From assembly GCA_030619245.1 (NCBI GenBank), contig JAUXBS010000060.1:1-6977 (forward strand): 6,977 nt of DNA. Reading direction: 5' to 3'. Position 1 is the first letter of the stretch. Each line of letters opens with the position of its first letter. The notes under the pieces were generated by a model, which worked only from the letters and a program-made list of their open reading frames with translations, was not told where the DNA came from and searched no databases. Positions 1 through 6,259 of the stretch are shown piece after piece. The translations under genes were made by a program, and so were the position numbers. Source of the stretch: Clostridia bacterium (GTDB lineage Bacteria; UBA6262; WVXT01; JAUXBS01).

Positions 1-1298
1 AGTGTAATGGTGGCTTCTCCGTTTATAGCGTTTACAGGGTTAGCGCCAACCAGTGTCCCGGCTCCCGAAACACTGAATGTAATTGAATTTCCTGCCGTAT
101 TCGCCACACTGTCATCCTTGTCGCATATCGAAGCGGTAATGACAGCAGCGCTTTTCCCGCCGGCGGTAATGAAGGGATAAGCGGCTGTGCTGTGTATTAC
201 AATATCGTCTCCGGCTTTAAGGGCTGTAAGTTCCACCTGCCCTGAATCCGGTACAGCGTCAAAATAAACGTAGTACATTCCCCTTTCAGCTACCACTGAT
301 ACCAGCTGCGCCTCGCCGTTCTGCAGTACCTTTGCTTTATCCCAGGCCCCGGATACTTCAGTCTTAAACGTAAGCGGGTAATCGAATATATCATCATCAA
401 GTGTATCCGTGATATCCAGGAGCACCTGTGACGCGGTGGATGATATTAATTGTACGGTTGAGTGTTTCCTTTCCTTCAGGTACTTGACAACCTCCGTGAG
501 CGTTCCCACCCACAGCATCGTTGATTTCCGGCTGACGTACTGAAGATGGCTCTCACAAGTTTCAGGTGAAGGCGGTTCCCAGCCGACCCCCCCGATACCG
601 TGCCAGGTTTCAATAAGCCATTTACCGTTTGCTATCGCCCGGTCAACCCAGCCATTCATCTCAGAAAGCGAGGTTTCGGTCAATAACACCTGGCTCCTGA
701 GGTCGTAGAAATTCGGTGACGTCAATGAATTATAATCGGCAGGAGTCCCCCAGCCTCCCCTTGCAGCTTCATGTTGTTCCTTCACCTTTTCTATTACAAT
801 GTTATTTTTTTTGAAGTACGGATAAACAAAGTTTATGCACCTGTAATTATCTGATAAATTCCTTTCAATTGCCTCCTTAGCGCCGTTAATTTCCATCTCA
901 AGCTTAACATCATCCAGTTCAGTGCCGTCATCTTTTAATAAAAACATGTGGGTGTTAGAATGGTTTGCCACATCAAGATACCCTTCCTTAATAAGCGCCT
1001 TCCATTCGGGCCAGGCCCCATGGCTCTCTCCCACGTTCGCCCAGTCTCTTATGTAACCGCTGCCTCCCTCAACCCAGTCAGGAACCAGGCCCACGGTGCC
1101 TTTCAACCCGTACTTCCTGAATAATGAAACGTAGAAGCAAACAGATTCGTAAAAACCGTCATCACTTGTAAAAGTCCAGGCAGCCTGCTTATTGTCCTTT
1201 AAGAGGCATGCCGTTGTATCGCCAAAAGCAGCCATGGATTTACCCGGCATAATGAATATTAACGAACCAATAAGAATAACTTTCAATTTATTTTTCAT
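1..1298 (-). CDS. Secreted NodB-type (CE4) polysaccharide deacetylase with C-terminal Ig-like domain, partial (3' end beyond window)
   Basis: Open from an ATG at 1298 to the left edge: 432 complete codons, no stop seen. An AGGA lies about 11 nt before the ATG. Residues 1-23 form a Sec signal peptide (basic start, hydrophobic core, SMA before the likely cut), so the product is exported. Residues about 40-275 read as a CE4 deacetylase: TSDDG at 44-48 (usual form TFDDG, with the two Asp residues kept), the metal motif HSNTH (H113, H117), YPY at 159-161, and a late WHGIG motif (H233). The domain closes with a 'vGTLtEVvkYLKER' type segment. CE4 enzymes remove N- or O-acetyl groups from polysaccharides using a metal ion. 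Residues about 280-370 are a beta-rich accessory region. From about 373 the sequence matches the start of an invasin/Big_1-like Ig domain (ITAGGKSAAVITA, then ITFSVSGAGTLVG). The substrate cannot be told. The gene is probably transcribed apart from polA, given the hairpins between them. Confidence 0.85.
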   Translation of the reverse strand, partial: MKNKLKVILIGSLIFIMPGKSMAAFGDTTACLLKDNKQAAWTFTSDDGFYESVCFYVSLFRKYGLKGTVGLVPDWVEGGSGYIRDWANVGESHGAWPEWKALIKEGYLDVANHSNTHMFLLKDDGTELDDVKLEMEINGAKEAIERNLSDNYRCINFVYPYFKKNNIVIEKVKEQHEAARGGWGTPADYNSLTSPNFYDLRSQVLLTETSLSEMNGWVDRAIANGKWLIETWHGIGGVGWEPPSPETCESHLQYVSRKSTMLWVGTLTEVVKYLKERKHSTVQLISSTASQVLLDITDTLDDDIFDYPLTFKTEVSGAWDKAKVLQNGEAQLVSVVAERGMYYVYFDAVPDSGQVELTALKAGDDIVIHSTAAYPFITAGGKSAAVITASICDKDDSVANTAGNSITFSVSGAGTLVGANPVNAINGEATIT

Positions 1299-1325
1299 TT
1301 ATTATTTATCCTGATTTCCAGAAAA

Positions 1326-1345
1326 CCACGGGTAAAAACCCGTGG
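1326..1345 (-). terminator. GC-rich hairpin after polA, possible weak intrinsic terminator
   Basis: A perfect 8-bp stem (CCACGGGT / ACCCGTGG) with a 4-nt loop. On the minus strand the loop is TTTT and the stem is followed by TTTTCTGG. It begins about 65 nt after the polA stop and ends 27 nt before the start codon of the next gene. The stem is strong but the T-tract is only four bases, so termination may be partial. It could instead act as a leader structure of the deacetylase mRNA. I see the stem directly; its function is inferred. Confidence 0.45.
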
Positions 1346-1346
1346 G

Positions 1347-1362
1347 GCTCCATAATTGGAGC
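1347..1362. repeat. Second perfect hairpin (inverted repeat) adjacent to the first
   Basis: GCTCCA and TGGAGC form a perfect 6-bp stem with the 4-nt loop TAAT. It sits one base from the neighbouring GC-rich hairpin, between polA and the secreted deacetylase. On the plus strand it is followed by TTATTTTC, but no plus-strand gene ends here. It may be part of a two-stem terminator or leader. No family of repeats can be named from one copy. Confidence 0.4.
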
Positions 1363-1409
1363 TTATTTTCGGTCAAAAGGGATTTCCAACTGCGGTTATG
1401 CGCTCTTTT

Positions 1410-4088
1410 TTATTCCTTTAAATCCCTCCAGCTCTTTCCTGCTTTTACATCAACAACCAACGGTACTTTCAGCTTAATTGAATTTTCCATTTCCATCCTA
1501 ACCAGGGCTGAAACCCTTTCCTGTTCTTTCACGGGGACTTCAAACAGTAATTCATCGTGTATCTGCACTATCATTCTTGACTCCAGTTTTTCCGCCTTTA
1601 GCCTCCTGCTGATGTTTATCATTGCAACCTTTATTATATCCGAAGAGGTCCCCTGTATCGGAGTGTTTATCGCCATCTTCTCCGCATTGTTCTTGAGCCT
1701 CCTGTTCCTGCTGTTAATTTCAGGCAGGTACCTGCGCCTTTTAAGAACAGTGCTGACATAACCGTCAATCCCCGCCTGTTTAATCGTGTTGTCTATATAT
1801 TCCCTGACCCCCTCATACTTTTTGAAGTAGGTTTCAATATATTCCTTAGCCGTTTTAACAGGAATATTAACATCCTTTGCAAGCGTATGGGCGCCCATGC
1901 CGTAACACAGCCCGAAGTTAACAACCTTTGCCAGCCTGCGCATGTCTTTTGTTACAGCCTCTTGTTCAACATTGAATATCTCTGAAGCAGTCCGCGTATG
2001 AACATCCTGATTGTTCATGAACGAATCCATCAGGTTCTTATCACCAGAAATATGCGCCAGCGCCCTTAAATCAATCTGGGAATAATCAGCGGAAATAATA
2101 ACACAGCCCTTATCCGGGATAAATGCCCCCCTTATCCTTATTCCGAGTTCGGACCTTACGGGTATGTTCTGCAGGTTCGGCTCCGAGGATGAAAGCCGTC
2201 CTGTTGCGGTAACGGCCTGGTTGAAGGAACTATGAACCCTTCCGGTATCAGGATTGATTAGCTGCGGCAGTGTATCCACGTAAGTTGATTTTAGTTTCTG
2301 CAGTTCCCTGTACCTGATCATTAAACCGGGGAGTTCGTGTGACGATGAAAGCTGAGCCAGAACGCTTTCTGCGGTTGAATACCCCGTTTTTGTTCTTTCT
2401 ATCACGGGTAGTTTAAGTTTCTCAAACAGGATAAAAGACAGCTGTTTCGGTGAATTCAAATTGAACTCCTGCCCTGCGATTCTGAATATCTCCTTTTCAA
2501 GTTTCATGATATCACCGGCGAATTCCCTTGAAAGCTCACCTAAATAGTCACCGTCAATGAGTATCCCTTCCTGTTCCATTTCAGCAAGAACGGATACAAG
2601 CGGCAGCTCAACATCCTTGAAAAGTTCCTCCATCCCTTTTTCCCTTAACTGCCCCATCATGGTTTCCATAAGGCGCAGTACAATACTGCATTCCGAACAG
2701 GCGCTGCCGTAGGTTTTACTGCCAGCAAGCTCCCCGAAGTCAAGCTGTCCCCCGGGTTCCCCGGGTGAAGGCAGCTTATAATCCAGCTGCGTTAATGCCA
2801 CCTCCTCGATACCGTGTTTACCTGACGGGTCCAGCACGTATGAAGCCACCATTGAATCAAAGCAAACACCGGCCAGTTTAATCCCCTGCCTGCTGAGCAA
2901 AACAATACTCCTCTTTAAATCATGGCCGCACTTCCTTATACTCCCGTCCTCAAGTACCGGCTTTAACTGTTTGAGCACCGCCTCCCGGTCCCTGCCCAGC
3001 GGGATACAACACCCCCCCTCCTCCTTTAAAGCCAGGGCAATACCTGAAATATTCGCCTTCATGGGCGTTTGGCTGTCAGCCAATACGCCGATTGATAATA
3101 TCTCTTCCTTTGACAGTTTCCCGATAAACTTTTCAATATCCTTTTTTGCTGTTAAGGCCCTGTACTCAACGCCGCCCCTGTCTTTTATTTCACCTGCCCC
3201 CGGCCCGCTCTCCGGGTATTCAATAACCGGCGCTTCCGGTTCCGCAGCAAGGGAATATAACAGGCTTTTAAATCCCAGTTTTTTATAAACGCTTAGAAGT
3301 TTATTCTTATCCGGTTGTTTTAATTTATAATCTACAATCATGCTTTTTATAGGAAGGTCCTTTATCAGCGTAGCGAGCTTCTTTGACAGGTAGGCATCAT
3401 CCCTGTGGCCTTCAAGCTTCTTCCTGACATTTTCCTTTATCGACGGCAGGTTACTGTATATGCAATCCAGGCCGCCGTATTGGAGTATTAGAGGAACAGC
3501 CGTCTTAGGGCCTATTCCCGCGACACCGGGGATGTTATCCGCTGAATCCCCCATCAGCGCCTGTAAATCAATGAACTGCCCGGGTTTAACGCCAGTCTTC
3601 TCAAAAACCTTTTTGCTGTCATATAAAACCCTTTTTTGCTCATTAAAGACAGTCACGGAATCATTAACAAGCTGGAACGCATCCTTATCTCCTGTAACAA
3701 TTACTGAATCAATGCCTTCACTCATCGCCTTACTGCACAGGGTCGCAATGATATCGTCCGCCTCATAACCGTCAATCGCAATCAGGCCCACGTCCATTGA
3801 CTTGACCACTTCGTGAACCAGCGGGAACTGGGACTTCAGGTCAGCATCAGTCGGTTTCCTGGTCGCCTTGTATGCCTTGTATGCCCTGTGCCTTACTGTT
3901 GGTTTTGGAGAATCAAAACAAACCACAAGGTAATCAGGTTTCTTCTCTTTTATTATCCTGTTCAACATCTTAATAAAACCATAAACCGCATTTGTCGGCT
4001 GCCCGCTGTTGTCAGTCATCATTGGCAGGGCATGGTAAGCCCTGTGCACATAAGCATTGCCGTCAATACAGTAAAATTTCTTCTTCAT
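1410..4088 (-). CDS. polA: DNA polymerase I (5' nuclease active, proofreading domain degenerate)
   Basis: An 892-residue Pol I, a normal family length. It fills gaps and removes RNA primers or damaged strands. The 5' nuclease domain (about 1-285) keeps the acidic metal ligands: D9, D59, E109/D111/D112 (GYEADD), D134/D136 (TGDKD) and D181/D184 (GDSADN), followed by the helix-hairpin-helix GVAGIGPKTA. The middle domain (about 313-483) has the 3'-5' exonuclease fold but lacks its acidic residues: no DxE at Exo I, the Exo II Asp is Ser, and the Exo III Asp is absent. Proofreading is therefore probably lost, as in Taq and Bacillus Pol I. The polymerase domain has TATGRLSS, motif A (D668), motif B (R717, K721, F725, Y729) and motif C HDE (844-846). 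Motif A reads DYSQID where most members have DYSQIE. The ATG at 4088 aligns with the family N-terminus (MKKKFYCIDG) and lies 8 nt after tsaD. A GTG at 4139, inside tsaD, would add 17 unconserved residues. The Shine-Dalgarno is weak, so translational coupling to tsaD is likely. Confidence 0.97.
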   Translation of the reverse strand: MKKKFYCIDGNAYVHRAYHALPMMTDNSGQPTNAVYGFIKMLNRIIKEKKPDYLVVCFDSPKPTVRHRAYKAYKATRKPTDADLKSQFPLVHEVVKSMDVGLIAIDGYEADDIIATLCSKAMSEGIDSVIVTGDKDAFQLVNDSVTVFNEQKRVLYDSKKVFEKTGVKPGQFIDLQALMGDSADNIPGVAGIGPKTAVPLILQYGGLDCIYSNLPSIKENVRKKLEGHRDDAYLSKKLATLIKDLPIKSMIVDYKLKQPDKNKLLSVYKKLGFKSLLYSLAAEPEAPVIEYPESGPGAGEIKDRGGVEYRALTAKKDIEKFIGKLSKEEILSIGVLADSQTPMKANISGIALALKEEGGCCIPLGRDREAVLKQLKPVLEDGSIRKCGHDLKRSIVLLSRQGIKLAGVCFDSMVASYVLDPSGKHGIEEVALTQLDYKLPSPGEPGGQLDFGELAGSKTYGSACSECSIVLRLMETMMGQLREKGMEELFKDVELPLVSVLAEMEQEGILIDGDYLGELSREFAGDIMKLEKEIFRIAGQEFNLNSPKQLSFILFEKLKLPVIERTKTGYSTAESVLAQLSSSHELPGLMIRYRELQKLKSTYVDTLPQLINPDTGRVHSSFNQAVTATGRLSSSEPNLQNIPVRSELGIRIRGAFIPDKGCVIISADYSQIDLRALAHISGDKNLMDSFMNNQDVHTRTASEIFNVEQEAVTKDMRRLAKVVNFGLCYGMGAHTLAKDVNIPVKTAKEYIETYFKKYEGVREYIDNTIKQAGIDGYVSTVLKRRRYLPEINSRNRRLKNNAEKMAINTPIQGTSSDIIKVAMINISRRLKAEKLESRMIVQIHDELLFEVPVKEQERVSALVRMEMENSIKLKVPLVVDVKAGKSWRDLKE

Positions 4089-4096
4089 GATATCTT

Positions 4097-5158
4097 TTAT
4101 GTTACCGGTAAGTTTGCCCTGGCTGTAAGGGCTAAGCACTGCCCCGGCTTTCTTTTCTTAATCCTGTAATAACCGGCGCAGGCAATCATAGCGGCATTGT
4201 CCGTACAAAGGGAAATTTCCGGGTAATAAAGTTTTAAACCTTCCTTTTCAGCCGCCTCCCTGAACTTTCTCCTTAAACAGGAATTTGCCGCAACACCCCC
4301 TCCGATTACAATGGTCTTTGTATTCTTAATCTCCGCTGCAGCCAGGGTGTTATCCAGGAGCATGCCTACAACCGTGTTCTGGAACGAGGCAAGAATATCA
4401 GCCATCAGTTTCTTATCCTTAATTTCTATCACTTCCGGCTTTCCCTTTTTCTGTTTAATTCCCCTGTTTTTACCCGCGGCACTTGTATTCCTCACATAAT
4501 TTACCACCGCTGTCTTAATACCGCTGAAACTGAAATCAAGCCGGTTATCCTTCATTTTAGCCCTGGGGAAAATGATGGCTTCCGGGTTGCCTTCCTTCGC
4601 CATCCTGTCAATTACGGGCCCTCCCGGATAACCCAGGTTAAAGTACTTTGCAACCTTATCAAATGCCTCCCCCGCAGCGTCGTCACGCGTTCTCCCCATG
4701 ACTTCATAGTCACAGTAATCATTAACCCATATCAAGTCGGAATGCCCCCCGGATACGATAAGCGACAGGAATGGCGGTTCAAGTTCAGGCCTGCCGATTA
4801 AACTGGAGAATATATGTCCTTCAAGGTGGTTAACTGCAACCAGCGGTTTACTGTAGACATAAGCAAGCGCCTTCGCTGTCATTATACCAATGAGCAGGGA
4901 ACCGACAAGCCCCGGCCCCTGAGTAACAGCGATTGCATCAATATCGTCAAAACTACACCCCGCGCATTCCAGGGCTTCATCAATGATTAAATTTACCGTC
5001 TCCAGGTGCCTGCGCGAAGCGATTTCAGGCACCACTCCACCGTACTTCCTGTGAAACCTGTCCTGAGAGGAAATTACACCGGAAAGCATCTCCCTGCCTT
5101 CCCTGACTACGGAAGCAGCAGTATCATCACATGATGTTTCAATACCAAGAATTAACAT
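4097..5158 (-). CDS. tsaD: tRNA N6-adenosine threonylcarbamoyltransferase TsaD (Kae1/YgjD family)
   Basis: A 353-residue TsaD. In the cytoplasm it transfers the threonylcarbamoyl group from threonylcarbamoyl-AMP (made by TsaC/Sua5) to A37 of ANN-decoding tRNAs, working with TsaB and TsaE in bacteria. Family marks visible: N-terminal GIETSCDDT (5-13), the metal motif HLEGH (H111, H115), SGGHS (136-140), GEAFDKVAK (163-171), LDFSFSGIKT (207-216), the nucleotide-binding GGGVAAN (286-292) and CTDNAAMI with the third metal ligand D320. The ASKHA fold is complete. Residues about 223-250 form a Lys-rich loop longer than in E. coli or Bacillus homologues; it lies between conserved blocks and is in frame, so it looks like a surface insertion. 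The ATG directly follows the TAA of the upstream gene (TAAATG), with only a poor ribosome site, so translation is probably coupled. The partner genes tsaB, tsaE and tsaC are not in the window. Confidence 0.97.
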   Translation of the reverse strand: MLILGIETSCDDTAASVVREGREMLSGVISSQDRFHRKYGGVVPEIASRRHLETVNLIIDEALECAGCSFDDIDAIAVTQGPGLVGSLLIGIMTAKALAYVYSKPLVAVNHLEGHIFSSLIGRPELEPPFLSLIVSGGHSDLIWVNDYCDYEVMGRTRDDAAGEAFDKVAKYFNLGYPGGPVIDRMAKEGNPEAIIFPRAKMKDNRLDFSFSGIKTAVVNYVRNTSAAGKNRGIKQKKGKPEVIEIKDKKLMADILASFQNTVVGMLLDNTLAAAEIKNTKTIVIGGGVAANSCLRRKFREAAEKEGLKLYYPEISLCTDNAAMIACAGYYRIKKRKPGQCLALTARANLPVT

Positions 5159-6259
5159 TTATTGGTCCAGTAACTCTGAAATGTAGACGAATTCTATCCC
5201 GTCGCTCTTGAACTTTGGTTTGTAATCGGCAAGAACTTCAAGTGTTGCCTTTCTGGTCACATGGCCTATTGCAACCGCCTTACCGTACTTCTTAACGTAT
5301 ACACGCAGTCTTTCCATCTGACTTGCAACGTATTCATACCTGTCCTCGTTATCCAGGAATATATTGTTTACAGCCGTCTTCATTCCCAGTTCCTTTGCGA
5401 TATCATACCCCCTGGAATCAGGGGAAGTCCTGGAGTCCACGAAAAACAATTTTTTGCTCTTTATTGTATTAAGCATGTATCCCACTATTTTACTGTCACT
5501 CATTGCCCTTGACCCCTGATGGTTGTTTACCCCGAGCACTCCGGGGACCGTTGAAAGGCCATGCAAAATCGTACTTCTAATCTGCGATGGTTTCATTGAA
5601 ATGAGTATTGCTCCCGGGCCCGGATTCACCCCGGGGTATCCCATTGGTTCGCACGGCAGGTGCAACAGGGTATCATGGCCGAGTCTCTTTAGCATCCTTG
5701 CCAGGTAATCGGAATGAACCGTATGAGGCAGTATGGCATAGGTCAGGGGGATGTTCAACTCAAGGTATTTCATGACCGCATCCTTATTATAACCAAGGTC
5801 ATCAAGTATTATAGCCACCTTGTAAAGGCCGGAAGGCCTGTGGCGCAATGTTACTATTTCCATTACCAGGCCGTCCTTGCCTATCTCAAGTGTTATTGAA
5901 TCCTGCTTCCTGTCTATTATCGTCCTGTATACTTCTGCATTTATCCATTCCAGAGATGTCCTTAACTCACTCTCCCAGTCCTCAAACAACACCCCGTCAC
6001 CCACAAGCACCTCTTTGGTAAGCTGGATCCAGATGATACTGTTGTTTTCTTTCTCTTCGTGAACCATCTTTACGATATCGGAATCACGAACTCCTGCTTT
6101 TAAAAGTTCCCTTTTAACGACTTCATCTATTTCACTGAAGGAAGCTGTCCTGTCAACTATAATTTCTTCCTTTATATTTTTCAGGTACCGGTATACCCCG
6201 ATGGATATAACCAGCAATATTACTATAAATACAAAAGTTAATACAGTCTTTCGCCTCAT
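5159..6259 (-). CDS. Divergent polysaccharide deacetylase family protein (YibQ/DUF610-like), membrane-anchored
   Basis: A 366-residue protein with an N-terminal basic start and one hydrophobic segment (about 5-24), which should act as an uncleaved signal anchor with the rest outside the inner membrane. Residues about 30-145 form a charged alpha/beta region I do not recognise. Residues about 147-366 match the divergent polysaccharide deacetylase family (PF04748): AIILDDLG (149-156), HLPCEPMGYP (200-209) followed by the Pro/Gly-rich PGPGAI, GVNNHQGSRAM (243-253), FFVDSRTSPDS (272-282), VNNIFLDN (297-304) and AIGHVTRKATLEVL (330-343). The likely metal or active-site residues (D153, D154, H200, H247, D275, H333) are present. 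The family has a NodB-like barrel and is usually found beside S41 proteases, as here, but its substrate is not established. The ATG overlaps the stop of the upstream protease by 4 nt (ATGA), and the TAA abuts tsaD, so it belongs to the same operon. Confidence 0.92.
   Translation of the reverse strand: MRRKTVLTFVFIVILLVISIGVYRYLKNIKEEIIVDRTASFSEIDEVVKRELLKAGVRDSDIVKMVHEEKENNSIIWIQLTKEVLVGDGVLFEDWESELRTSLEWINAEVYRTIIDRKQDSITLEIGKDGLVMEIVTLRHRPSGLYKVAIILDDLGYNKDAVMKYLELNIPLTYAILPHTVHSDYLARMLKRLGHDTLLHLPCEPMGYPGVNPGPGAILISMKPSQIRSTILHGLSTVPGVLGVNNHQGSRAMSDSKIVGYMLNTIKSKKLFFVDSRTSPDSRGYDIAKELGMKTAVNNIFLDNEDRYEYVASQMERLRVYVKKYGKAVAIGHVTRKATLEVLADYKPKFKSDGIEFVYISELLDQ

Noticed and set aside
1363..1409. 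A TTGACC hexamer on the minus strand considered as a -35 box for the secreted deacetylase gene
   Set aside because: No good -10 hexamer lies at the right distance, and the downstream bases are in the hairpins, so I do not call a promoter.
1342..1761. A 139-residue plus-strand open frame with hydrophobic stretches, antisense to the 3' end of polA
   Set aside because: It overlaps the well-conserved polymerase motif region of polA on the other strand, shows no recognisable family, and its start lies within the intergenic hairpin. It is explained as a shadow of polA codons.
4089..4139. GTG at 4139 as the polA start, giving 909 residues and a 43-nt overlap with tsaD
   Set aside because: The extra 17 residues have no counterpart in Pol I homologues, whose N-terminus aligns with the ATG at 4088.
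2971..4169. Three further plus-strand open frames antisense to polA and the end of tsaD
   Set aside because: None has a recognisable domain or convincing ribosome site, and all are fully covered by conserved minus-strand coding sequence.
5614..5636. GC-rich perfect palindromes CCGGGCCCGG and CCCCGGGG close together
   Set aside because: They encode the conserved Pro/Gly segment (GYPGVNPGPGA) of the divergent deacetylase, so codon content explains them.
5261..6062. Plus-strand small open frames antisense to the divergent deacetylase gene
   Set aside because: They are short, have no homology visible by eye, and are covered by conserved motifs on the minus strand.
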